From: Evernia prunastri
Lineage: Eukaryota; Ascomycota; Lecanoromycetes; Lecanorales; Parmeliaceae
Length of the DNA: 64,000 bases
Reading direction: 5' to 3'
Assembly (NCBI GenBank): GCA_003184365.1
Contig: NKYR01000046.1
Span: 124,001-188,000, forward strand
Below the pieces are notes generated by a model. The model saw only the letters and a list, made by a program, of their open reading frames with translations. It did not search any database and was not told the origin of the DNA. Position numbers and translations under genes: made by a program. The first letter of the stretch is position 1. Each line of letters opens with the position of its first letter. Shown here one piece after another: positions 21,331-32,291 of this stretch.

Positions 21331-22250
21331 ATGGGTGGTTTGGAGGGGCGGTTGTCGTGTATGGTAGTGGGAAATTTGTGGTGTACTGTGGTAGATAGCT
21401 GTTCGTCTTTCTATGTCAGTCGTTGTTGTTTGGTTGGGGGAGAGCTCGTACCTTAACACGGAGCGGTGATGCACCGGTTTCAACAACACGGTGGAGTAAG
21501 GTCCCTGGACCCACCTAGTATAGGTGATGATTACTATCAAGGGTGATCTAAGCGCGGGACTGATTTCCGTGTATTTTTATGTCTATCAGTATACTTTATT
21601 ATGTGCTGAAAGCGACGGCAGCGAAAAGCTTGCCGTGTATTGTGATGATATAATTTGATTCTCGGGAGACTCTCCTAAGCCGCCCCCTCCTCCGCGGGGT
21701 CTCGAAATGTCAAAGCCGAAGTCTCATCACATGACTGATTCTGCCAAGATGGATCAAATCTGCTACACACGCTTGATTTGTCATTGATACTCGACTTGAG
21801 TACTGCTGTACAGCCGAATGCAGCGCGTCTGAAAGCAACTTCTTTTCTCTGACTTATAGCAGAAGAGTTGGTTGTCAAACCTAGTCAACTCCTTAAGTCG
21901 ATGAAAGACTGATGCTGCACAACATCTGGATTGGCCGAGCTGAAGAACAACTCACGGCTCTCGCGACCACCTTGCTAACTAAATCGTCAACAAGACGACT
22001 CGACCAACGCGCCATTTTCCGTCCCTATTGGACTGTGATGCTACGCGTCGTCCATGATATCTTACCCGCCTCTAATACTCTGCATTGACAGGCTGGCGGG
22101 GCGCAGCTGGGAAGGAGATGTCGGGTCACTGAGCTCCTCCCATTCAGGGCCGCCCAAGTCCTGCTCGATGGATTACACCCGCCAATTAGGGCGAGCACTT
22201 GAGCAGGAAGTCTCGCATTAGTTCGAGGGCGTTGGTATACCCGTAGACCT
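21331..22250. other. Intergenic region
   Basis: Nothing recognisable apart from the 3' flank of the small secreted gene. Confidence 0.35.
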
Positions 22251-22960
22251 TACGAGAACTCCATTGACGCGGCAGAGCTATTTGATACGGTCAAGGCCAT
22301 TTGGAAATGCAAGCTTTCGCATTTTCTGCTTTCGTAGATATCACTTAAGGAATACTTGTAGATCTCGAAGGCGAACGTTACAGAGGCGTTCGATAGGGTC
22401 GATCTGAGGATTCAGCGGCGTTTGCAACATCTCTTGACAATAACTGTACTCGCGTAATTAGTCAAGGGCCATTACTGTTGATGGTAACACGCACCTCCTC
22501 GATTTGCATCGCGTTTGCTGAATATTCTTTTGGATGTTAGGAGAGCGCTTCGGCGTGACAATATCATCTTCTGATTGAGCGAGAAGCGCCTGGTGATACC
22601 CAAGCCCATAAGCCTTCGCAGCGGTTGTGCGGTGCATCGAAGGAGATGAGAGGGTTCTCGACTGAGGATGGCCTGAACTTCTTTCTTGTCCATGACGAGG
22701 GACAATAGTCCTTAAATCCGGCCAGGAGCTACCTCAGCTTCGGCTACGCGTCAGCCAGGCTACGCCAAGCTGGATGATACGTAAAGTCGAATGAAGAGAA
22801 GGTCAAAAGCAGCGAAGGGGTTGTATGTGAGTGTGTGAGTGTGTGGATCACACGCCAAAAAGGTCGTCGAGAGATGCGTAAAACGGCTGTGGCCGATCCG
22901 ATTCTAGCGTCTCTTCCACACCAGCCAGTACTATTCGCAAGTCCCATCTAAACTCCGACT
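22251..22960 (-). pseudogene. Ankyrin-like relic, copy 1 (paralogue of 44740-45320)
   Basis: Read on the minus strand, fragments in several frames match the second copy: DARIGSATAVLRI (copy 2: HARTGWARAVLRSL), AYGLGYHQALLAQSEDDIV (copy 2: AYGLEYYQALLAEQEHDIL) and DPIERLCNVRLRDLQVF (copy 2: DPIERLYHV then FRDLQVY after a stop). The 'AAxAYGLGYxxALL' piece looks like an ankyrin-type helix pair. No single open frame joins them, so this copy is decayed. Confidence 0.55.
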
Positions 22961-23056
22961 TCTACATTGAGGCAAAGACGACGGCACATCATAAAAATGG
23001 AGCAAGAGGTTAGATTATTTGGCCAGCAGCATTAAGCCTTAGAATCTAGCCCTCTT

Positions 23057-24035
23057 ATGGCAGATTCAATCCTCCTGGCCACAAAAAGATGCTGTTCAAG
23101 AAGTCCGTTCTCTGCAATCAGCATTCGACATTTCACCGCGTCGGCTCTACGCCATGAACCCCAAGATCCTCGAGTCTCAGACCTTGGACCGACAATAAAG
23201 GACGACTACGCCAACATTCGTGCCAAATACCGTGCGACCCCATTTCGCGTTCCATTTGCATTCTCTACCGAGTCCCGTCTAAGCCTCTACAGGAACCCCC
23301 CAGAACCCCATCGTCCTCGCCCATGGCCTCCTCGGCTTCGACGAGCTCCATCTGGTCGGCAAGCTCCTCCCAGGCGTCCACTACTGGCGAGGCATCACCG
23401 AAGCCCTGCAAGCCAACAACATTGAAGTCATCCTCACCTCGGTCCCGCCCTCCGCGTCAATCGAGGAACGTGCCGCCAAACTCAGCCGCGATATCGAAAG
23501 CAAGGCGCATGGGAAAAGCGTCAATATCGTTGCACACAGCATGGGAGGGTTGGATGCACGATACATGATCAGTCGCCTTAAGCCGCCAAATGTGAAGGTG
23601 CTGAGCTTGACCACGGTGGCGAGTCCGCACCGGGGTTCCGCGTTCGCAGACTATGTGTTCGAACAGATCGGGCCGGAGAATCTGCCACGGATGTACCGAG
23701 CGCTGCAGTTGATGAGGGTGGAGACCGGGGCGTTCAGCCAGCTGACGAGGCGGTACATGGTGAGAGACTTCAATCCGAAAACGCTTGACCGCGAGGGCGT
23801 TCGGTATTTCTCCTACGGCGCTATGGCTAGACCGCCTCTGTGGTCGGCGTTTAGACAGCCGCATCGGATCGTGGAGGCGGAGGAAGGACCCAATGACGGC
23901 TTGGTCAGCGTTGCCAGCTCTCGTTGGGGAACTTATAAGGGGACGCTGGTTGATGTTAGTCATCTGGACCTGATCAACTGGACGAATCGATTGAGGTGGC
24001 TCGTTTGGGAGATGACGGGGAACAAGAGAAAGTGA
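23057..24035 (+). CDS. Alpha/beta-hydrolase lipase, mitochondrial-type
   Basis: Exons 23057-23231 and 23293-24035 (61-nt intron, GTGCGA...TACAG, phase 1), 305 aa. The N-terminus is rich in Arg/Ser with no acid (MADSILLATKRCCSRSPFSA) and fits a mitochondrial presequence. After splicing, KYRTPQNPIVLAHGLLGFDE forms the oxyanion-hole strand (HGLLG). The nucleophile elbow is NIVAHSMGGLDARYM, the AHSMG variant of GxSxG typical of class I/II lipases. VASPHRGSAFADYV and ASSRWGTYKGTLVD lead to a plausible catalytic His in VSHLDLINW and an Asp/Glu around PNDGLVS. Likely a triacylglycerol/phospholipid lipase; substrate untested. The donor GTGCGA is weaker than consensus. Confidence 0.87.
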
Positions 24036-24855
24036 GCTGACAGCCGATGACGCGGCTGAGATGCGGTGGCTGACTCGGTCGTAGCTTCAATGCCATTGCA
24101 TTTTATCTGAACATTGCAGGTAAAGCTATGTTGATGTGCGGAGCGAAAGAAGCCCACTTGGCTGACTTGCATCCAGACATGATTGCTCAAGAGGGTTACT
24201 AGGACCCCTTCTGCCGGCAGTTCCGCGCTGTACATACATTTAGATACCCTGGATATACACTGCACTTTTTTTAATATATTGAATAGTTGAGAATATTTCT
24301 TACCCGGATCTCTCTGATTTGGGCATAGCATGCAAAAGATGGGAAAAGCTCAGGGGCTACTTGATGGACTTTGCCTTGCCAGGATCGCGCGGAGGAAGGG
24401 CGCAACAGATGCGAAGTGAAACTGGAGAGGGATATCTTCAGAAGGATACTCAAGGTGTAGGACGAACAAGCATGTAGCATGTAGGAAGCTCACAATGCCA
24501 GAAACATGGTTTATTCACCATTGGATTGGAATCAAAGCGCAGTAAAAACCCATCCGGTTCCACCAGCCTAGTAGAAACTATACGTTTTGGCCCGTCGGCT
24601 CCAGGAAGTATCGTTCGCGCTCGGGATATCATCGCGCAGTCCCCATGAATCGCCCATTCTCCAGTCCCATCCCTTCAAGCGAAAGCCAGAATAGGTGTCT
24701 AAAAATACACGTACGTTTCTCAACACTTCGCTCACCATATGTGAGTGCTTTGCAAGACTAGACGTCCCTGAACTGAGTTCGCCCGTACGCCACGCTTTGA
24801 GTAAGACAGACGCTTGTTCGTCAGTACGCTTGTCAAGATTAAACACAATAACAGA
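24036..24855. other. Convergent 3' region, lipase / histidine kinase
   Basis: 820 nt between two converging stop codons. A minus-strand 92-codon frame (24568-24846) lies just beyond the kinase stop but has no recognisable motif and is most likely 3' UTR. Confidence 0.45.
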
Positions 24856-27800
24856 TCAACTACTGTGCGAGCGTAGCAAGATCTGGGTTCGTCAGCATAT
24901 AGCATTCAGAGCTATCAAAAGGCAGCAACGTACCCTTTCCATAGATATTGGATCTTGCATCTCTGCACTGAGTAGCCCCGGGCTTTCAGTCCCTCCGTCT
25001 GTTTTAAGTGGTACTGCACTTGTGATGGCCCGATTCTCGAGCGGTGGTCTCTTTTTCCCTTTTGCAATGCCCACGCCTCCAGAATGACTGCCAGAGTTCT
25101 TTTTTGGCTCGGGTATTTCATCTTTTGCACTCAACCTCGCGTCTTTTCCTCGTTCGAGAAGCTTGCCACCAAGAGTGGCGCACTTGAGTATCGTTTGCAT
25201 CATCTGATTTTGCTTTAGTGGCTTCGTAAGGTATTCATCCATCTGTGCTTGTAGACATTTTTCTCTGTCGCCCATCATGGCGTGTGCTGTTAGAGCGATG
25301 ATTGGTGTCCGTGACAGGCCTTCGGCTCGCTCCCACGCGCGGATTTCCTTCGTGGCTTCAAATCCGCCCATCACGGGCATCTGCACATCCATAAGAATGA
25401 CATCATAGCGTTTCTTCTTGACCGCATCCAAGGCTTCTTGGCCGTTGTTGGCCACTGTGACGCCGTGGTGATACTTCTCAAGGATCTTGACAGCTAGGCG
25501 CTGGTTGACCTCATTGTCTTCTGCAAGGAGTATGTCAAAGGACTTGCTGACGTCCGAAATGGAAGTTGTTTGACGACCTTCTAGGGCGGGAAGCATGCCG
25601 TTGCCAAGGTCGACGGCGGTACAAGGTGTGGTCATGTAGGAGGCCACACCGAGGTCGAGTGCCGATTTCATACTCACAGAGACGACGGGAGCAAGAAGGA
25701 CGATGGGCACGTAGCGGAGAGCATCGTGATTACGAAGATGGACTGCGGTGTCCATGCCGTCAACAAGGATGACATCGTAGGGAAGGCCACCGTGCTCTCC
25801 GTTCGGTGGTGAGCCCGGAGGAGCTGGACGAGGGACCTTGGCTTCGTTGTCAACGACGATGGGCTTCAACTCGAGTTGCTCAAGCATGCTGGTAATGTCT
25901 TGCGAGTAGTTCGTTTTGCCCTTGTCGACAAAAAGTACCGTGTGATTTTTGTAGGCATTCAACGAAGACATGACGCCGCTTAGATCTTGTGAAGCCCGCT
26001 TCGTGACGCACGTAAAAGAGAAAGTGCTGCCTTTCCCGTAGACCGAATCGACCCATAGTCTACCGCCCATCAACTCAACGAGCTTCCTTGAGATTGAAAG
26101 ACCCAAGCCAGTCCCACCAAACTTTCGAGTCGTGGAGCCGTCAGCTTGTTGGAAGGTGTCAAAGATCAAGTCCTTCTTGTCGGCCTGAATGCCAATTCCA
26201 CTATCTGATACTTGGAACTCAAATGCATATTCGTCATTGGCTGGGTTCATATTCGAAGCTTTCCGTATTGTAAGCTTGACTTCTCCATGCTCGGTGAACT
26301 TGATAGCATTCCCAACAAGGTTCAGAATGATCTGACGCAGACGGTAAGGGTCGCCAATAACGTAGTCAGGGACGGAGCTATCAACTTGATAGGCAAGATT
26401 CAAGAACCTGTCATTCGCCTTAACCGCCAGGGTCTTCAGTGCGCTAAAGACACTGCCTCGCATGGAGAAGCTAATTTTCTCCATTACCATACGGTTGGCC
26501 TCGATCTTGGAGATGTCCAGAATATCGTCGATGATCGTTAGCAAGCTGTTGGCGAGGTTGTGAACAATGTTCAGCATTTCCCGCTGGTACTGTGTAAGAT
26601 CGGTGTCCAAGGTTAATTGTGACATTCCGATAATCCCGTTCATTGGCGTTCGAATCTCATGGCTCATGTTGGCGAGAAACTCAGACTTTGTTCTGTTTGC
26701 AAATTCTGCGGTCTCCCTCGCCGCTGTATTCCTCTGAATACTGTCTCTCAGATTCGAGATCATCTTGTTGATCTTCTGCTTCAGATCATCCATCTCCCCT
26801 GACGCTTCAACAGATATTAGCTTGGTAAAGTCTCCGTCGGTAGCTGCGTCAGTGATCTGCCCGAAAGCCCTCACTTGGGAGGTCAGGTTTTCAGCCATGG
26901 TGTTGACGTCCTCAGTGATTTCCTTCCATCGGCCTTTGGCGTTATTTACATTGGCCTGGCCACCCATTTTACCATCAACACCGACATCGCGGGCTACTCT
27001 CTTCAGCTCACGGGCGAAGGTATCCAATTGGGTAACCATGTCGTTGATGGTAACTTTCAGTGTGAGAACCTCACCTTGGGCGGGTACCTCAATCTTTTGA
27101 CTTAGATCTCCACGAGCAATCGCTTGTGTGACATCGGAGATACCTCGAACTTGCTGCGTAAGATTATTTGCCATCGTATTGACGTTTGTCGTCAGCTCGG
27201 CCCATTTCCCTTCCACCTCGTGTACATTGGCCTGTCCCCCAAGGGTACCGTCTGTGCCCACTTCGCGAGCAACCTTGCTGACCTCAAAAGCAAAATTGTT
27301 CAGCTTGTCCACCATGGTATTAATGGTAACCTTTAGGTCCAGAATTTCACCGCTGACTTCGGCGGTCACTTTTCTGCTCAAATCTCCCTTCGCGACAGCC
27401 TGAGTGACAGAAGCAATCTCACGGACCTGGGTCGTAAGGTTGTTCGCCATGAGGTTGACGGTCTCGGTTAGGTCTTTCCAAGTACCTTCTACATCGTCCA
27501 CAGTAGCTTGTCCCCCAAGAACACCATCCGTGCCGACAGCTTTGGCGATTCTGGTGACCTCAGAGGAAAACTGCCTTAATTGGTCAACCATAGAATTTAT
27601 GGTTGTTTTGAGCTCCAGGATCTCTCCTTTGCAGTTGGCTGATATCTTCTTAGTCAAGTCACCTCGGGCCACAGCTTTTGTCACGGCAGCAATGTCCCGG
27701 ACTTGACTCGTCAACCTATCGGCCATTACATTGACATTGACAGTGAGGGTCTTCCATTCGCCCTTGACACCTTCGATCTGAGCTTGTCCACCTAGGACGC

Positions 27801-28945
27801 CCTCTGTGCCAACATCTCCCGCGACTCGGGTAACTTCTGCAGCGAACGTTCGTAGCTGGTCCACCATACCATTAATAGTTTTCTGTAGCTGGGCGATCTC
27901 TCCTTGAGCAGGTCGTTGGATCTTCTTGTCGAGGTTACCTTCCGCCACGGCTGTGGTTACTTCGGCGATCTCTCGGACCTGCGAAGTAAGATTGGAGGCC
28001 ATTTGGTTTACTAGGTAGTGTCATTAGAATATTACATTCAAATTTCGTTGGACAGTACTGCTTACCATTTTGGGTGAGGTCTTTCCACACTCCACTGACT
28101 CCAGAGATCTGAGCCTGACCACCCAGCTTGCCTTCCGTACCGACTTCAAGGGCAACTCTAGAGACTTCGTTCCCAAAGACCTGCAGTTGATCCACCATAG
28201 TGTTGATTGTCCGTTTGAAGCTATCAATTTCGGAGTCCATCTCCTTTGCATGCACCTGAATCTTTTGACTAAGGTCGCCATTGGCCACGTTCGTGATGAT
28301 AGTCCCAATCTCCCTGAGCGCCTTTCTGAAAGCGTCATTAGCCTGCTGGTGCTTCCAAAGCTCACGCCGGACGTCTTCAAGATTTTCATCCTTAACAACG
28401 TCGAAGCTGCGTGCTGAATGCTCCTTTTGCTCTAGCAACTGGTCTTTCACTTCGACAATGGTCTGGTTTTGGTTCCTGATTTGCTCCGCTTGCTGCTCGA
28501 CATGATCACGAAGGTGCCCAAGCTCGTCCTCAGTGAAAGTAAGGTTATTACCGGCAAGGAGATTCGTGACACGAGCTTCTCGCGAATGCCCTGAAAGCTG
28601 GCGGACTGGTAAAGAAACACCATTTCGAGCTATACCCGTCGGGCCATTCGCAAACGGCGATGTCGGTCCGCCAGACTCGTTAGGGGTATCGGGAAGGATT
28701 TGATGGTTGACCGTGCTGGCCTTACTTTCTAGGTAATGTATCCGAGTTGCAAGAGCTGATAGCTCGCTTTCGAGCGATTCTTTCGAAGCGATGCTTATTC
28801 CGGGCAATGAGAGCTTTTTATTTGTGGCACCATTTCTCTGAGGAATATTGAACTCTGGTGGGTTGTAGGAGGGAGCACCATTTCTTGCCAAACCACGCAC
28901 AATGCTGGCTGCCGCAGAGAGCGTTTCCTCGACAGACGACATCAT
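24856..28945 (-). CDS. nikA: Group III hybrid histidine kinase (Os-1/NikA/Bos1 type)
   Basis: Three exons, 28945-28066, 28010-24934 and a 9-codon last exon 24882-24856, giving about 1327 aa. The N-terminus MMSSVEETLSAAASIVRGLA fits the family. Residues about 230-700 hold five near-identical 92-residue HAMP-containing repeats with the landmarks TINxMVDQL, VGTxGxLGGQA and VNxMAxxLTxQVRxI. HisKA follows (ANMSHEIRTPMNGIIGMSQL, phospho-His), then HATPase (LRQIILNLVGNAIKF, GGTGLGLSISRKL) and a receiver domain (LLAEDNEVNQRL, VILMDVQMPVMGG phospho-Asp, YLTKPL). No membrane span is seen; the protein is cytosolic. It feeds the Ypd1-Ssk1-HOG pathway for osmosensing and is the target of phenylpyrrole and dicarboximide fungicides. 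The terminal mini-exon (ILLRSHSS) was chosen on splice sites and expected C-terminus. Confidence 0.93.
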
Positions 28946-29901
28946 GAGGTCGGCGCTGTTTGCAAAGGTGTGAGGCAGAGGTATAAATTAATTTGTATTA
29001 AGACGCTGCAGCTCGATTCCGTAGGTGCATAACGCGGGGCCGGACCGGGCGACGTAAGGAAGGCTTCAAGCTTGGATCTGCCAGAGATCACAAGTGACCG
29101 CTGCTTGTTCGCACATTAGACGGCTGAGCCGAGTCAAGGTATGAGGATCTGGGGACAGTGGAATCGAACGCTGGAGGCTAGAGGCTTTGCGGTTTGTGGT
29201 GAGGGTCGTGCACAGGGGTACAAAGGAAGGTAGCTGAGGTCGGCGAATGAGAGCTTCGATGGCTCTCAGGGCGAATTTTAGGATTAAGGAGAGAAGTGAA
29301 GGATAGATTTGTTCAGATTGACTCCACAAGCATTGTCGCCGTTAGCAAGGCGTTGCAAAAATTGCTCTTCCGGTTCTTTGTGAGAGTTGAATCTTCTTAA
29401 GACGTGGGGTCCAAGGGCCCCTTGTCTTTGACAGCCACGCAATAAATCCGTGCAACGCTAGTAGTATAGGGGCTAGGTAAGGTAGGTACTGTAGGTACCT
29501 ACTCTACGGCAGAGCCATGTTTAATGTGCCACATACTTTTCAGCCTCTTCAACTACTTGTGACACAATTGCCAGGCTAATTTTAAGAACAGCTCAGCAAG
29601 CGTAGGGTATATGCGATTACTAAGGTCTACAAACTCGAGTTGTATACATAAACAACCATCAAAGGATGAGACTTGGGTCAAAGGATAAGGCATCGAACGA
29701 TGAGCATTATTACCAAGAGGCTAAGAAATAGGAGGAATAAGGTTGGGAACTTTAGCGAACCGCCAACTAGTCCTGCAACATGCGCCACCGGCGTCATACA
29801 TTAATCATTTGGTCAAAGCCAAAGCCGGAGCTTCACTTAACAATCACGTGGGATTGGCGACAGGGGGACAGTAAGGTAGATAGTGGTACCAATCAGTTCA
29901 A
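28946..29901. promoter_or_regulatory. 5' leader/promoter region of the histidine kinase
   Basis: 956 nt upstream of the kinase ATG up to the stop of the next minus-strand gene. A GGTAGGTACTGTAGGTACCT cluster lies near 29480. A minus-strand open frame at 29066-29329 could be a leader ORF but shows no conservation I can recognise. Confidence 0.35.
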
Positions 29902-31878
29902 CTACTTTCGAACTCTCCTTGCGTGCTTAACCAAATTCTCAATCACACCCTCAAATGCTTCTTTATCCCCCACAGCACTGTCCCTTCTCTTCAGCCAGTA
30001 CTCTAATACCTCGCTGGCTTTGGCTGTCAGCTCGTCCAGCTTTCTCACATGCGCTTGCAGCTCGTTATCGGTCATATTAGATAGGGCAGCATGTGTCGTT
30101 GCGCATAGCATCTTTGTCGTCTGTAGGTCAAGTTCTGGAGGCGAAGGTGGCCCCTTTCTCCTTCGGCTCGTTTTATTGCTTGATGGCTGGTCGACAGACG
30201 CAGAGCTTGCGTTGTCTTGCTTCAGTCGTACCCTAGATCCCGTTCGATGACCGTTCGATGGCGATTGAGAGCGATTGCGTAAATGTATGGACGGCAGGAT
30301 GAGCTTCTTTTGCTTTGATGCTGGCAATATCTCGTCGAGGTCGACAGGGACTCCTAAAGACACAAGGAAGAGTCGACGAATGCGTGACCGCACCCAATTA
30401 GGAGGCTGTAAGGGCGGTGGAGCAACAAGTTGAGACCACAGAGAGAGGCTTCGGTCTGTAAGGAATGTAGAGTTTTGGTCCGCTAGTGTTGGTGGGGCAG
30501 GATAGCTTTCCTTGGTCGAGGGAAATAATTGGTCAAGATACGGACTGGCCGCCTCCACGATATCATCAAGAGTATGTAGCTCGCTAAAATCAAGAAGTGA
30601 CTTCGGACGTGGATCAGCTTCGATAGTATATGAGCAACGCCAGTGACGAGGTGCTACAATAAGCCTGATGGCCGAAGGAATCTTACTTACAAAAGGAGAT
30701 GTCGAAGGCGGCAGAGCCTGGGCAGAGTGTGCGTGTGAGTCTGTCTCTACCGGCTCCTCCTCTGATACTGGATGTTGCTCAAAGCCTTCATCAAAATCGC
30801 CAAAATCTTCGATCTCAGCACCGGCTTCAAAGTCGTCAAAGTCATCCCCAAAGCCTTCACCAGCGCCTGCTTCCGTATCACTACCAGCCTCGTCATGCTT
30901 TGATTCAATGCTTCCATCTTCAGACTCTTCATAGTCCATAGGACCGAAGCCACCATCGGCTGCAATTGGCGACGCGCCTTCTATTGGGAATTTTGTTCGC
31001 TTGGACTTGGAAAGCGTGGATCTATCTAACTCAGTCATTGGCTCGCTGGATACCACCCAACGGAGACTTTATTTGCTCACCTGGTACGTCGCTTTTCTTC
31101 TCAACTACGTCAGGTCTTGCATCTCCCTTCCGCATGTTGAAAGCATCGGTGCCTGGAACTTCTCCATGGCTTGGTTCGGAATCCACTTTAGTGATCACGG
31201 TCGTGGGAATTGGAATCTCGGGAGAGATATCGTCGCCTCGGCCTTCGCTAACAGAGGCCTCATTGTGCTGGGGTGCTTGCAAGACGACATCTGGCACGGC
31301 GTCTGCTTGCCTTTTTGAATGTGCGACAGTGCCCGGAACGTCTCCATGACTTGGAGAGCTTGGATCAACCTTCTCGACAACCATCTTCGGTATAGTGACA
31401 TCTCTTGGGCTGGCTCGAGAATCGTGATAGCTCGTACTTGACTTGGGTCTGCTTTCGCTACCATCTGGTATGATCTCGAGATCATCTGGGACGGCGTCTT
31501 GCTCTCTCAATTTGTAAGCGGGTGTGCCAGGTACTTCACCATAGCTGTCCTTATCATCGACCTAGCAATAGTGAGTTTTTTTTGCATTTATGGAGGCAGA
31601 GATAGTGGTGAGGTGACCTTTTCCACCCTGGTCGTAGGGATGGGGGAGTTTGTTCCTGAGTGTGAGTTTCGAGCCTCTCGTGCATCCGAAAATACATCTT
31701 CCTCAGCTTCTGACGTTTCTAAGACCACAGTAAGCAGCTGCCTAGTCACATCTTCCATATGAAAGCTTGTGAAATGAAAATACGTACCAAGATCACGCGC
31801 CCCAGGGTCTTCAAGCTCAACGCTCTTGCGGGGAGGCACCAGAGTAGGACTCTTAGGAGGATGGGTGAGATCTACCAT
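29902..31878 (-). CDS. Acidic adaptor-accessory protein, LAA2-like (DUF5102-type) with GEVPGT repeats
   Basis: Four exons: 31878-31788, 31718-31618, 31561-31081 and 31025-29902, about 598 aa. Exons 2-3 carry three copies of a ~40-residue unit, core VEKVD...SYGEVPGTPAYKLR..DAVPD, SHGDVPGTVAHSKRQADAVP and SHGEVPGTDAFNMRKGDARP. Exon 4 begins with a highly acidic stretch holding DDFDDFEAGAEIEDFGDFDE, the FGDF/DDF-type motifs that bind clathrin-adaptor ear domains. The C-terminal globular part (RHWRCSYTIEADPRPKS, SPYLDQLFPSTKE, PPNWVRSRIRRLFLVSLGVP) resembles the yeast YBL010C/Laa2 family as I recall it. A final helix pair follows. Likely cytosolic, acting at trans-Golgi/endosomal AP-1 coats. The exon 2 donor (GTCACC) is weak, so the exon 2-3 junction is the least certain. 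Confidence 0.72.
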
Positions 31879-32291
31879 CTTGAAGAATGTATTGAACTAG
31901 AATTGAGTAGTATCTATAAACTTCTAATGAGCGATTACTGCGGGTTCTAGGAATCCGGAACATTACGAGTTGGAAAACAGACCTCTTCTTTAGCGGGCGC
32001 TAGTTGAAGCCTTGGCAAAGGGCGATTGGGCGCCGCGTTGGTTCTTGGCGCTCAACGCGCTTGGCTTTATACATTGTTTAGAGAAATACTCTACCTGCTC
32101 TATCTAAAAGACCTTAGCAACAACGACTCACCTGTATAGCACCCAAAACGTACCATCAGTCATAATAGGGTCCTTTTAATTGTTCAGATAAGCGCAATCG
32201 TCTGTAATCTAAGGTTTTCCCCTTCGAAGATCCGCGGCTGACAGAGTGCCTAATGCCAGAGCGATAAATATTGAATACACTTTCAACCATC
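31879..32291. promoter_or_regulatory. Bidirectional promoter, LAA2-like / NSP1
   Basis: 413 nt between divergent ATGs. Contains an imperfect GGCGCCGCGTTGG / GGCGCTCAACGCG cluster near 32028-32060. No specific factor site is assigned. Confidence 0.4.

Noticed and set aside
20823..21398. 191-codon plus-strand frame overlapping the small secreted gene
   Set aside because: Low-complexity His/Ser/Pro leader sequence; the overlapping frame has a true signal peptide and a leader-like upstream region.
24568..24846. 92-codon minus-strand open frame just beyond the histidine kinase
   Set aside because: No domain; the kinase frame closes at 24856 after a mini-exon with the expected C-terminus, so this is most likely 3' UTR.
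30650..30690. GTAAGT...TGTAG 37-nt intron-like sequence in the LAA2-like exon 4
   Set aside because: Splicing would break the frame of the conserved HWRCSYTI segment, and 37 nt is unusually short.
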